The notes: generated by a model from the letters alone, not told the origin. A DNA stretch of 64,000 nucleotides from Lujinxingia vulgaris (GCF_007997015.1 NZ_VOSM01000006.1:248001-312000); one strand, 5' to 3'. Shown: positions 27,625 to 36,523, numbered from the stretch's first letter. Made by a program: numbers and translations.

Positions 27625-28038
27625 ATGTGCACACATTGAGAGTAAGTCACGAAGAGAGTACGACGCTTCGTGGCGGCGTAGATATCAGAACATGTTATTA
27701 AGTTAGCAGGTTCTGATATCCGGATCTCACATCAAACTCTCGACGTCTTAAGTGACGCAGGTTTGAAACGAGAGCGCCAGAGGTTGTGTGAGACTCTCGA
27801 CGTTTTTCGGAACGCAGGTCTCCCACGACACATCAAATAAGACTGACGACGTCTTAAGTGACGCAGGTCTTATTTGATACAAGCCGCTTCACAAAAAGGT
27901 GTCGATGCGGTCAAAACGCATCGACACCGGGTGAAGCAGCCCATGCGTCGCGTGACTTTATCGACGTTTTGTAGAAAACGCAGAAGTCGCGTGACACAGA
28001 AAAAACCCGGGCCCTCAGACCCGGGTTTTTTGTCTCTG
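27625..28038 (+). ncRNA. structured RNA copy R3
   Basis: The third copy, 414 nt. P2 is GATATCAGAACATGTTA paired with TAGCAGGTTCTGATATC (27681-27697 with 27704-27720), a helix whose outer half differs from R2 at several positions with both strands changed. P3 is TCAAAC/GTTTGA (27732-27737 with 27761-27766). P4 is GTTGTGTGAGAC/GTCTCCCACGAC with one mismatch (27783-27794 with 27818-27829). P5 is a perfect 12-bp ATCAAATAAGAC/GTCTTATTTGAT (27832-27843 with 27867-27878). P6 gains one pair (GGTGTCGATGCG). Internal loops TCTCGA, TCTCGA and TGACGA face CAG in P3-P5; P7 has TATCGA facing CAG. Confidence 0.75.
27996..28038 (+). terminator. terminator of R3
   Basis: A6, CCCGGG, an 8-nt loop, CCCGGG and T6, with shorter GC pairing than in R1 and R2. 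Confidence 0.85.
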
Positions 28039-28250
28039 GTGGAGTGATGGGGGCTGACTGTGGGTCAGGAAAGGTTCAGTGTTTATGCGGGTGATGTGGG
28101 TCTCTCGGACAAGCGCGCACTGACGCTCGACATCGATCTCGGACTCAAAACCCGCGAACTGCCGGGGGGCACTCGAATCGACCCACATCGTGAACCTCGG
28201 TGCCCCACAACCACCGAACCACCCAACCACCCAACCACAACCCGCATACC
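28039..28250. repeat. post-R3 flank and inverted octamer cassette
   Basis: The post-RNA segment (GTTCAGTGTTTATGCGGGTG at about 28074) is followed at 28166-28240 by the octamer cassette in the opposite orientation (CGAATCGACCCACATCGTGA, then ACCACCCAACC repeats). R1-R3 are thus bracketed by cassettes pointing toward each other. Confidence 0.7.
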
Positions 28251-28254
28251 CCCC

Positions 28255-28570
28255 AATCCAAACGCATCCAGGGCGGCCGATGGCAAGGAGGCAGGGATGA
28301 AGCTGTAGCAGCGCTACTGCGAATCCCTGACGACGCCGCCAGCGTCGCACTGGGGCGCACACCCCCAAACCCGAGCGCACGCAGGGCGGCGATTGGCAAG
28401 GAGCAAGGAGGAGCATGTAGCAGCGCTACCGCCCCCAGGTTCGCCACCTGACCCTTACACCCCCCAACCCAAACGCATCCAGGGCGGCCGATGGCAAGGA
28501 GGCAGGGATGAAGCTGTAGCAGCGCTACTGCGAATCCCTGACGACGCCGCCAGCGTCGTCCTGGGGGCGT
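28255..28570 (+). repeat. three ~105-bp intergenic repeats
   Basis: AAACGCATCCAGGGCGGCCG and the following 90 bp occur at 28260 and 28471 (offset 211 bp, nearly identical). A diverged middle copy begins near 28370. Each has a GTAGC-AGC-GCTAC hairpin, and the outer copies have GACGACGC-CGCCA-GCGTCG (28329 and 28539). The same GC hairpin class follows the hydrolase gene at 60511. Confidence 0.75.
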
Positions 28571-28645
28571 TTGGCAACCTTGACAGGGAGGGGGGGCGTA
28601 GTACGTTACGGGCCGGTTGCAGCTGAGAAATTTTGACCCTTGATA

Positions 28646-28666
28646 ACGCCCCGGAAACCGGGGCGT
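28646..28666 (+). promoter_or_regulatory. leader hairpin before dihydrolipoyl dehydrogenase
   Basis: ACGCCCCGG-AAA-CCGGGGCGT, 9 bp, ending 7 bases before the GGAG ribosome binding site. It could mask or insulate translation start, or be the end of upstream transcription (no T-tract). Confidence 0.4.
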
Positions 28667-28684
28667 CTGGCGCAGGAGACGGGC

Positions 28685-30100
28685 ATGAGTCAGTACGATG
28701 TCGTGGTGATTGGATCGGGGCCGGGAGGCTATGTCGCGGCCATTCATGCCGCACAATCCGGGCTAAAGACGGCCATCGTGGAGCGCGAGCCCACCGAGCG
28801 CCTGGGCGGCACCTGTCTTCTGCGCGGCTGCATTCCCACCAAAGCCATGCTGCACACTGCGGACATGCTCGAGACGCTCAAAAAAGGCGACCAGATTGGT
28901 GTGATGGCCTCCGACGTGGCGCTCGATATGGGCAAGATGCACGCCTATAAGGCGAAGGTCGTGCAGAAGAACGCCGGCGGCGTCAGCTACCTGATGAAGA
29001 AGAACAAGATCGACGTGCACCTGGGCCACGGCCGCCTGGCGGGCAAGGGCAAGGTCAGCGTGGAGAGCGCCGAGGGCAAGTCGCAGACGCTCTCGACCAA
29101 AAACGTGATCCTGGCGACGGGCTCGACCTGCTTCCACCTTCCTTTCATCGACATGAGCCCGGAGCGGGTGCTGGACTCCGACGAGATTCTGGAGCTTGAG
29201 GAGGTGCCGGAGCACCTGGTGGTCATCGGCGCCGGGGCTGTGGGCACGGAGTTTGCCAGCGTCTTTTTGCGCTACGGCTCTAAGGTCACGCTGATCGAGA
29301 TGGCCCCGCGCGTTCTTCCCTCCGAAGATCACGAGGTCTGCGCCGAGGCCGAAAAGTCCTTTAAGAAGCAGGGCATGACGGTGCTGACCAGCTCGAAGGT
29401 CACCGACGTCAAGGCCGACGCCAAAGGCGTCAAGCTCGTCGTCGAAACGAAGAAGGGCGACAAGACCTCGTCGCAGACCATCGACGCCTCGCACCTGCTG
29501 GTGGCCGCCGGACGCGCGCCGCGCACGCAGGATATCGGTGCGAAAGGCACCAAATTGAAGATCAACGATCGCGGCGTGGTCGAGGTCGACGAGTTCATGC
29601 GCACCGGTGAGCCGGGCGTCTACGCCATCGGCGACATCGTGGACACCGCCTGGCTTGCGCACGTGGCGTCGAAAGAGGGCATTCTGGCCGTTGACCACAT
29701 CGCCGGCAAAAACCCGCGCCCGATCAACTACCGCCTGGTGCCCATGTGCACCTACTGCAGCCCCGAGGTTGCCTCGGTGGGCCTGAGCGAAGAGGCGGCC
29801 AAAGAGGCCGGTTATGACGTGAAGACGGGCGTCTTCCCCTTCAGCGCGATCGGTAAGGCAGCGATCCTCAACAAGACCGAAGGGTTTGTAAAAATCGTGG
29901 CCGACAAAAAGTACGACGAGCTTCTGGGGCTGCACATCATCGGGCCTAAAGCCACCGAGCTCATCACCGAGGGCACCCTGGCCATGGAGCTGGAGTCGAC
30001 CATCGAGGAGCTCTTGATGACGATCCACCCCCACCCCACGCTGGCTGAGGCGGTGGCCGAGGCGGCACACGCGGCGATGGGTCACGCCATTCACATCTAA
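28685..30100 (+). CDS. lpdA: dihydrolipoyl dehydrogenase (E3)
   Basis: A 471-residue flavoprotein disulfide reductase. ATG 28685 has GGAG upstream; the longer frame is rejected. FAD motif VVIGSGPGGYVAA, redox Cys pair GGTCLLRGC (C44 and C49), NAD motif VVIGAGAVGTEFA, FAD site VYAIGDI and C-terminal His-Glu region IHPHPTLAEAV are all present. It reoxidises dihydrolipoamide on E2. The E2 gene follows 71 bp downstream; no E1 gene is in the window, so the complex (pyruvate, 2-oxoglutarate or branched-chain) is undecided. Confidence 0.95.
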   Translation: MSQYDVVVIGSGPGGYVAAIHAAQSGLKTAIVEREPTERLGGTCLLRGCIPTKAMLHTADMLETLKKGDQIGVMASDVALDMGKMHAYKAKVVQKNAGGVSYLMKKNKIDVHLGHGRLAGKGKVSVESAEGKSQTLSTKNVILATGSTCFHLPFIDMSPERVLDSDEILELEEVPEHLVVIGAGAVGTEFASVFLRYGSKVTLIEMAPRVLPSEDHEVCAEAEKSFKKQGMTVLTSSKVTDVKADAKGVKLVVETKKGDKTSSQTIDASHLLVAAGRAPRTQDIGAKGTKLKINDRGVVEVDEFMRTGEPGVYAIGDIVDTAWLAHVASKEGILAVDHIAGKNPRPINYRLVPMCTYCSPEVASVGLSEEAAKEAGYDVKTGVFPFSAIGKAAILNKTEGFVKIVADKKYDELLGLHIIGPKATELITEGTLAMELESTIEELLMTIHPHPTLAEAVAEAAHAAMGHAIHI

Positions 30101-30171
30101 AGAGCCTTTTAGGCTGGTGTGAGGCAGAAGTTCAATCAAGACGTTTCCTGACTGAAAGAGAGGATGGCGAG

Positions 30172-31515
30172 ATGCGAAGCGAAGTGGTGATGCCGCAGAT
30201 GGGAGAGTCGGTGACCGAGGGGACGGTGACCGCGTGGCTCAAAGAGATCGGCGATTTTGTGGAGCGCGATGAGCCGCTCTTCGAGATCACCACCGATAAG
30301 GTTGACGCGGAGGTGCCCAGCCCCCTGGCCGGTGTGCTGGTGGAGCGCCTGGCGAAGGTGGGCGACACCGTCGAGATCAACACCGTGGTGGCGGTGCTCG
30401 ATACCGAAGCGAAACCCGGTGAGGTGAGCGCGGCCTCCAGTGAGACGACTTCGGCACCGGCGAAGGCCGCCTCGGCCAGTAGCGGCGCAACCTCTGCGAG
30501 CTCGGGTGGCACCGCCACCGCGCTTGCCTCGCCGCCTGCGGCGGCGACTTCGGCCGCGAGCAGCAACGGGGTGCCCTCCCGGGAGGAGCTTCGTCGCACC
30601 CGCTCCACCCCCCTTGTGCGTCGCATCGCGCAGGAGCATGGCATCGCCGATCTGTCGCCGATTGAAGGCAGCGGCATGAGCGGCCGGGTGACCAAAGCCG
30701 ACATCATGGCCTTCATCGAGTCGGGCGCCCACCAGGGCACCAACGGCTCCACCGGACCGATCGCCTCGCGCGCCTCGCAGCCTGCACAGCAGACCCGTCA
30801 GGCGCCGGCCGCCCCGCCCATCACCCTGGGCGATCGCGACCGTTACGAGCCGCTGGGGCCGCAGCGCGCGGCGATTGCTGAGCATATGACCCGCTCGCGC
30901 GCCACCAGCGCGCACGCCCACACCATCCACGAGATCGACTTCTCGGCGGTGTTCAAGGCCCGCAAGCGCATGAAGGCCGAGTTTGGGGAGCGGGGCGTCA
31001 AGCTCACCTACACCGCCTTTATGGTCAAAGCGGTGGCCGACGCGCTGCGGGCTTATCCCGTGGTCAACGCCTCGCTCGACGGCGACCAGCTCGTCTACCG
31101 CGGCGACATCAACATCGGCGTGGCCGTGGCGCTCGATGCCTCGCTGATCGTGCCGGTGGTGCGCAACGTCGATGAACTCAGCCTGCTGGGTGTGGCGCGC
31201 TCCATCAACGATCTGGCCGAGCGCGCGCGCAACAAGCGCCTGAAGCCCGATGAGGTTCGGGGCGGCACCTTTACGCTCTCAAACCACGGGATCTTTGGCG
31301 CGGAGTTCGGCGTGCCGATTATCAACCAGCCCCAGACGGCGATCATCAGCACCGGCGCCATCAAAAAGCGCGTGGTTGTCGATCAGAAGACCGACGCCAT
31401 CATGGTGCGCCCCACCGCGATCTTCTGCATGTCCTTCGATCACCGCACCATCGACGGGGCCACCGCCGACGCGTTCCTGGCCCATATCCGCACCACGCTC
31501 GAAGGCTGGGAGTAA
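30172..31515 (+). CDS. dihydrolipoamide acyltransferase (E2)
   Basis: A 447-residue E2 of a 2-oxoacid dehydrogenase complex. An N-terminal lipoyl domain (residues 1-77, lipoyl Lys43 in EITTDKVDAE) is followed by an Ala/Ser-rich linker, an E3-binding domain (about 141-180, TPLVRRIAQEHGIADLSPIE) and a second linker. The catalytic domain has SFDHRTIDGATADAFL, with catalytic His near residue 424. It transfers the acyl group from lipoate to CoA. The single lipoyl domain and SFDHR motif fit branched-chain-type or 2-oxoglutarate E2s; specificity is not settled. It is paired with lpdA. Confidence 0.92.
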   Translation: MRSEVVMPQMGESVTEGTVTAWLKEIGDFVERDEPLFEITTDKVDAEVPSPLAGVLVERLAKVGDTVEINTVVAVLDTEAKPGEVSAASSETTSAPAKAASASSGATSASSGGTATALASPPAAATSAASSNGVPSREELRRTRSTPLVRRIAQEHGIADLSPIEGSGMSGRVTKADIMAFIESGAHQGTNGSTGPIASRASQPAQQTRQAPAAPPITLGDRDRYEPLGPQRAAIAEHMTRSRATSAHAHTIHEIDFSAVFKARKRMKAEFGERGVKLTYTAFMVKAVADALRAYPVVNASLDGDQLVYRGDINIGVAVALDASLIVPVVRNVDELSLLGVARSINDLAERARNKRLKPDEVRGGTFTLSNHGIFGAEFGVPIINQPQTAIISTGAIKKRVVVDQKTDAIMVRPTAIFCMSFDHRTIDGATADAFLAHIRTTLEGWE

Positions 31516-31517
31516 CA

Positions 31518-31581
31518 CCTGCCGCCGGCGATGAATTTGAAACCTTGTCCGCCGGTGCTGAATCTCTAAGGTAGCGGCAGG
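31518..31581 (+). promoter_or_regulatory. nested stem-loop between E2 and trx genes
   Basis: CCTGCCGC (31518-31525) pairs with GCGGCAGG (31574-31581), and inside it CCGGCG pairs with CGCCGG (31525-31530 with 31550-31555). It may be an attenuator or processed intercistronic element. No T-tract follows. Confidence 0.35.
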
Positions 31582-31658
31582 CTCGAGTGTCGGGTCGGCC
31601 ATACCTCCAGGTTTGATGAAGCCGCGCGACTTGCGCGGAGCTAAAGAAGGAGTCCATC

Positions 31659-31988
31659 GTGACGACGCATAACTTCAACAAGAACAACTTTAATGACGAA
31701 GTGGTCAACGCCGACGTGCCCGTGATCGTGGACCTGTGGGCGCCCTGGTGCGGTCCCTGCCGCGCGCTCAGCCCGGTCATCGACAAGCTCGCTGGCGAGT
31801 TTGAAGGCCAGGTCAAGGTCGGCAAGATCAACATCGACGAGGAGCCGGAGCTGGCTCAGGCCTTCAACGCGCGCTCCATTCCCATGGTCGTGGCGATGCG
31901 CGGCAACGACGTCGTCGACGTGATGATGGGCTTCCAGGGCGAGCAGCCTCTGCGGAAGCTTTTTGAAAAGGCGAGCGCGGCGAAGTAA
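31659..31988 (+). CDS. trxA: thioredoxin
   Basis: A 109-residue thioredoxin with the WCGPC active site (C31, C34), cis-Pro in RSIPMVV and the usual VDLWAPWCGPC strand. It starts at GTG 31659 with AAGAAGGAG seven bases upstream. It is a cytoplasmic disulfide reductant, alone or at the end of the E3-E2 unit. Asn-rich residues 5-12 are slightly unusual. Confidence 0.93.
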   Translation: MTTHNFNKNNFNDEVVNADVPVIVDLWAPWCGPCRALSPVIDKLAGEFEGQVKVGKINIDEEPELAQAFNARSIPMVVAMRGNDVVDVMMGFQGEQPLRKLFEKASAAK

Positions 31989-32098
31989 GGCGCCTGTGTG
32001 AAGGCGCAGGCGCGCCCGCGCTGCACACAATCCTACAGATTCGACCGACGCCCGCTTTCTTGAGGAGAGCGGGCGTCTGTCGATAGGAAGCGGTGATT

Positions 32099-33586
32099 AT
32101 GAGTGATGTAAAGCAGGCCTCCGTCGCGCTCAGCCCGACCTACGAGGCGATGTGGACGCAGCTCACCTCCGAGCTTGCGCCTCTGATCGAAGACGGCGCG
32201 CTGCATCAGGCCATCGGTCGACTCAGCGCGATGCTCGAGACGATGGGGCCGGGCAACGAGGAGCCGGGCGCGCGCAACGAAGATGATCTTCTGCGGGGGC
32301 GGCTCTTAAGCCGGCGCGCCGAGCTTTATCTGGATCTCGATGAAGTCGACGACGCGCTCTCCGACGCCCAGGCTGCCTGGAAGGCCGGCTGGCGCGACGC
32401 GGCCACGATGGCCGTGGCGGGGTGGGCCAGCTACCAGCTCGATGAGCCGGAGGCGGCGCAGGCCTATTTCAATGAGGCGGTCGCGCGTAACGATGGGGAT
32501 CCGGGCATTCTGATGGGGCGGGCGTTGGTGGCCGTGGAACTCGAGGAGTACGAGGAGGCCCGCGCCGATCTGACCCACGCGCTCACCGCCGATCCAGATA
32601 ACGCCGAGATCCTGGCGTTGCGCGGTGAAGTTCACCTGCGGTTGAGCGATCTGAAGGCGGCCGAGCGCGACTTGAAGGCCGCCCGGGAACTCGATGCCGA
32701 AGATCCCGATTACGCCCTGGCCATGGCCAGGCTGCATATGCTGCGCGGGCAGGTCGATGAGGCGCTGATTCTGCTCGATATCGCCGTTGGCGAGGGCACC
32801 GATGTGGCGCTGGAGGCGATCTTGATGCGCAGCCACCTGCGCCTGGCGCGCGGGGAGCATCGCCTGGCGCGCGAAGACGCGCTGCGCGCCTCCAACATCT
32901 ATCCGGAAGAAGCGTTTGCCTTTGTGCAGCTCGCCAATGTGCAGCTCTCCGAGGGCAAGCTCAGCGCCGGCAAGAAGGCCGCTGAGCGCGCCGTGATGCT
33001 CGATCCGAGCCTGCCCGATGCCTATGCGGTGCGCGGCGCGGCGCTGCAGATGAGCGGCGAAGAAGACGCCGCCCGCGAAGATCTGGAGCGCGCCGCCAGC
33101 GCCCCGGCCGAGCTGCCGATGTTCTTGCTCGGCCCGGCCTACGACTCGGTGGAGATGCCCGCCTTTGATAGCTCGATCTTCGAGATGTTCGGCAAAGATT
33201 TCGATCCCTCAAAATTCGCAGACGCCTTCGGGCAGGGCGGCACAGGCGGCGGGCCGAAGATGCCCGGGGGCAACCCCATGGGCATGCTCGATCAGCTCTT
33301 TGATGAGTCCGGCAACATCCGCGGGGCGTTTAAACCGATCTTCGAGATGGCCATCAAGCAGGCCCCCACGCTGATGAAGAATCTTCCCAAGAGCATGCTC
33401 GGCGACATCGACGAGGAGCAGCTCAAGAAGATGGATCTCTCCAACCTCTCGGCCGAGGATCTCGAAAAGCAGATGCGCGACTTCTACACGATGATGAAGT
33501 CTGGCAAAGGCCCCGGCGCGCCTGAGGCTGGCGATGATGCCGGCAGCGATGAGGTCGATTCGCCGGAGAAGATCGACGAGGAGTAA
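32099..33586 (+). CDS. tetratricopeptide-repeat protein
   Basis: A 495-residue soluble protein. ATG 32099 is preferred to a GTG six bases earlier, with TAGGAAG upstream. Residues 75-330 hold about seven TPR-like units (ALSDAQAAWKAGWRDAATMA, EEYEEARADLTHALTADPDN, LKAAERDLKAARELDAEDPD and others). The C-terminal third is Gly/Pro/Met-rich, with helical segments and an acidic end. It has no signal peptide. TPRs scaffold protein complexes; the partner is unknown. Confidence 0.8.
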   Translation: MSDVKQASVALSPTYEAMWTQLTSELAPLIEDGALHQAIGRLSAMLETMGPGNEEPGARNEDDLLRGRLLSRRAELYLDLDEVDDALSDAQAAWKAGWRDAATMAVAGWASYQLDEPEAAQAYFNEAVARNDGDPGILMGRALVAVELEEYEEARADLTHALTADPDNAEILALRGEVHLRLSDLKAAERDLKAARELDAEDPDYALAMARLHMLRGQVDEALILLDIAVGEGTDVALEAILMRSHLRLARGEHRLAREDALRASNIYPEEAFAFVQLANVQLSEGKLSAGKKAAERAVMLDPSLPDAYAVRGAALQMSGEEDAAREDLERAASAPAELPMFLLGPAYDSVEMPAFDSSIFEMFGKDFDPSKFADAFGQGGTGGGPKMPGGNPMGMLDQLFDESGNIRGAFKPIFEMAIKQAPTLMKNLPKSMLGDIDEEQLKKMDLSNLSAEDLEKQMRDFYTMMKSGKGPGAPEAGDDAGSDEVDSPEKIDEE

Positions 33587-33629
33587 GACGACCTCGAGGC
33601 CCTCCGGGGGTGGCTTCCCTGAGTTCTGG

Positions 33630-33664
33630 AGCCCCGCGCTGCGCCGCAGCGTGGGGCTCTTTTG
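33630..33664 (+). terminator. intrinsic terminator after TPR gene
   Basis: GAGCCCC-GC-GCTGCG / CGCAGC-GT-GGGGCTC followed by TTTT. Confidence 0.75.
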
Positions 33665-33868
33665 CAAACTCGGTCGGCGGTGACGCTGGACAAACCCCCG
33701 GGCTCTTCTCTATGAAAGCCCCCCACGGGCAACGGGTGTAGGTGCAAAGGTCCCTCAAAAGGGGCGCGCAGCGAAAGCGGCTTGCCACCTCGTGATGAGC
33801 GCGTAGATCTGAGCCTCGAAGCCGTTGGGCCCTGTTAATGAATGAACAGCGAAGCGCGGAATCCTTCT

Positions 33869-36412
33869 ATGTCAAAACTCGTGATCGTCGAGTCGCCCTC
33901 CAAGGCGAAGACCATTCAAAAGTACCTGCCCAAGGAGTTTGTGGTGAAGGCCTCGCTGGGCCATATCCGCGACCTCCCGGACAACGCCGGCCAGATGCCC
34001 GCGAAGTATAAAAAGGAGTCCTGGGCCAGCCTGGGTGTGAACATCGAGGAGGGCTTTGAAGCGGTCTATGTCGTCAAAGATCCCCGCTCCAAGAAGGCCA
34101 TCAAAGAGCTCAAGGCCGAGCTCAAGAAGGCCGACGCCCTCTACCTCGCGACAGATGAAGACCGTGAGGGAGAGGCGATCAGCTGGCACCTTTTGGAGGA
34201 GCTCAAGCCCAAATGCCCGACCCACCGCATGGTCTTTCACGAGATCACGAAGTCGGCGATCGAGCGCGCCCTGGAGAACACCCGCGAGGTCGATGATCAC
34301 CTGGTAGCCGCGCAGGAGACTCGCCGCATCCTCGACCGCCTGGTGGGCTACCCGCTCTCGCTTTTGGTCGGCAAGAAGATCAAGTACGGGCTCTCGGCCG
34401 GGCGCGTGCAGTCGGTCGCGGTGCGACTTCTGGTGGAGCGCGAGCGCGAGCGTCGCCGCTTCCGCACCGGCTCCTACTGGGACCTCAAAGCGCAGCTCGC
34501 CGAGAAGGGCAACGCCTTCGATGCGGTGCTCCATGCGGTTGACGGCACCCGGGTGGCCACCGGCAAAGATTTTGACGAGAACACCGGCAAGATCGCCGAG
34601 GGCAAAAACGTTCTGCTCCTCGACGAGAAGCAGGCCAAAAAGATGGTCGACCAGCTGTCCAGCCGCCCCTGGACGGTCAACGAGATCACCGAGCGCCCCT
34701 ACACCACCCGGCCCAAGCCGCCCTTCATCACCTCGACCCTGCAGCAGGAGGCCAGCCGTAAGCTGGGGATGTCGGCCTCCGATACGATGCGGGTTGCGCA
34801 GTCGCTCTACGAGAATGGTTTTATCACCTACATGCGTACCGACTCGGTGAACCTCTCGCAGCAGGCGCTCAACGCTGCGCGTAAGGCCGCCGGAGAGCTT
34901 TACGGTGCGGAGTACGTGGCCGATAAGCCGCGGGTCTACGCCTCGAAGTCCAAGGGCGCTCAGGAGGCCCACGAGGCGATTCGCCCCACCGGTGATGCCT
35001 TTGTGCACCCGAAGAAGTCGGGGCTTAAAGGGCGAGATCGCAAGCTCTACGATCTGATCTGGAAGCGCACCGTGGCCAGCCAGATGGCCGACGCCAAAAA
35101 GACCAGCGTGCGCGTGGACCTGAAGGTCAGCGACGACGAGCACACCTACATGTTCCGCGCCAACGGCAACCGCATCGACTTCGCGGGCTTTATGCGCGCG
35201 TACGTCGAAGGGGCCGATGATCCGGAGGCGGCCCTCGAAGATCGCGAAGTGCTCCTGCCCGCACTCAAAGAGGGCGGACAGGTCGACTGCAATGAGCTTG
35301 AGGCCATCGGTCACGAGACCAAGCCGCCGGCGCGTTACACCGAAGCCTCGCTGGTCAAGGTGCTCGAAGAAGAAGGCGTGGGCCGTCCGAGTACCTACGC
35401 CACGATCATGAGCAAGATCACCGCCGGTGAGAAGTACGGCCGCAAGGTGGGTCGCACGCTGGTGCCGACGTACATGGCCTTTGCGGTCACCGAGTTTCTC
35501 GAAAAACACTTCGGCGAGCTGGTCGATACGCAGTTTACAGCCCGGATGGAAGATGATCTCGATGAGATCGCCGCCGGCAAGGGCTCCAAAGTCGAGTACC
35601 TCCACCAGTTCTACCGCCGCGAAGGGGCGTTTGCCGACAAGGTCAATGAGGGCGAAGAGAAGATCGAGCCCGACCTTGCCCGTGAGGTCACCCTGGAGGA
35701 CTTCCCGGCCAAGCTGAAGGTGGGGCGCTACGGGCCTTACGTGCAGATCGAGGTCGAGGGTGAGACCAAGACCGTCGATGTGCCCGACGACATCCCGCCG
35801 GCCGACCTGGATTATGAGAAGATCCTGGAGCTGCTGGAGAAGCGCGAGCAGGGCCCCGAGTCGCTGGGGATTCACCCGGAGAAGGGCGAGCCGATCTTTT
35901 TGATGAATGGCCGCTTTGGTCCGTATTTCCAGCTGGGTGAGCGCACCGAAGATAACAAGAAGCCGCCGACGGCCTCGGTGCCCAAGGGCATGAAGCCTGA
36001 AGATGTGACGCTGGAACAGGCCGCGCAGCTCCTCGATCTTCCGCGCGAGCTGGGCAAGCACCCCGAAGATGGCAAGCCGGTGGAGGCGGGCATCGGGCGC
36101 TACGGGCCCTTCGTCAAACACGTCAAGGAGTACCGCAACCTGCCCGAGCAGGAGATGGTCTTTACGGTGACGCTGGAGCAGGCGCTGGAGCTGCTGGCGC
36201 AGCCCAAGGGCCGCCGCTCCAACAGCCGCAAGGTGCTCAAAGAGCTGGGCACCGACCCGGACAGCGGTAAGCCCATCAACGTGCTCGACGGGCGCTACGG
36301 GCCTTATGTGAAGCTGGGCAAGGTCAACGCCTCGCTTCCCAAGGGCACCAACCCCGACGACATGACGTTGGAGAAAGCGCTGGAGCTCATCGAGCAGAAG
36401 AACGCGAGCTAA
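33869..36412 (+). CDS. topA: DNA topoisomerase I
   Basis: An 847-residue type IA topoisomerase that relaxes negative supercoils. ATG 33869 gives the family start MSKLVIVESPSKAKTI; an ATG nine codons earlier lacks support. The Toprim acidic motif is YLATDEDREGEAISWHL and the active-site Tyr is Y321 in GFITYMRTDS. The C-terminus carries no Cys4 zinc fingers. Instead it has several repeats of GRYGPYVxL type (about residues 645-840), the 'C-terminal repeat' arrangement seen in actinobacterial and some myxobacterial enzymes. It is a stand-alone gene with its own terminator. Confidence 0.96.
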   Translation: MSKLVIVESPSKAKTIQKYLPKEFVVKASLGHIRDLPDNAGQMPAKYKKESWASLGVNIEEGFEAVYVVKDPRSKKAIKELKAELKKADALYLATDEDREGEAISWHLLEELKPKCPTHRMVFHEITKSAIERALENTREVDDHLVAAQETRRILDRLVGYPLSLLVGKKIKYGLSAGRVQSVAVRLLVERERERRRFRTGSYWDLKAQLAEKGNAFDAVLHAVDGTRVATGKDFDENTGKIAEGKNVLLLDEKQAKKMVDQLSSRPWTVNEITERPYTTRPKPPFITSTLQQEASRKLGMSASDTMRVAQSLYENGFITYMRTDSVNLSQQALNAARKAAGELYGAEYVADKPRVYASKSKGAQEAHEAIRPTGDAFVHPKKSGLKGRDRKLYDLIWKRTVASQMADAKKTSVRVDLKVSDDEHTYMFRANGNRIDFAGFMRAYVEGADDPEAALEDREVLLPALKEGGQVDCNELEAIGHETKPPARYTEASLVKVLEEEGVGRPSTYATIMSKITAGEKYGRKVGRTLVPTYMAFAVTEFLEKHFGELVDTQFTARMEDDLDEIAAGKGSKVEYLHQFYRREGAFADKVNEGEEKIEPDLAREVTLEDFPAKLKVGRYGPYVQIEVEGETKTVDVPDDIPPADLDYEKILELLEKREQGPESLGIHPEKGEPIFLMNGRFGPYFQLGERTEDNKKPPTASVPKGMKPEDVTLEQAAQLLDLPRELGKHPEDGKPVEAGIGRYGPFVKHVKEYRNLPEQEMVFTVTLEQALELLAQPKGRRSNSRKVLKELGTDPDSGKPINVLDGRYGPYVKLGKVNASLPKGTNPDDMTLEKALELIEQKNAS

Positions 36413-36479
36413 GCCAACGTGCGGCCTTGCGCGCCCCGACGATGACGTCGGGACGTGTGAGGTCGGGCGTTGAAGTCAG

Positions 36480-36523
36480 AAGAGCGTCCCCGCCGGAGAT
36501 TCGGGCGGGGACGCTCTTTTTTT
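36480..36523 (+). terminator. intrinsic terminator after topA
   Basis: AGAGCGTCCCCGCC / GGCGGGGACGCTCT (36481-36494 with 36504-36517), T-tract to 36523. It may also end the convergent LarA-like gene. Confidence 0.9.

Noticed and set aside
26191-28038. Retron or nuclease-associated guide RNA
   Set aside because: No reverse transcriptase, HNH, TnpB or IscB gene lies nearby, and the repeat layout lacks msr/msd-type flanking inverted repeats.
26003-28650. CRISPR array
   Set aside because: Repeats are either 8-bp head-to-tail units or 400-nt RNA copies. There is no alternation of fixed repeats with unique spacers and no cas gene.
30440-30679. Alternative frame inside the E2 gene
   Set aside because: Shadow of the Ala/Ser-rich linker in a GC-rich gene.
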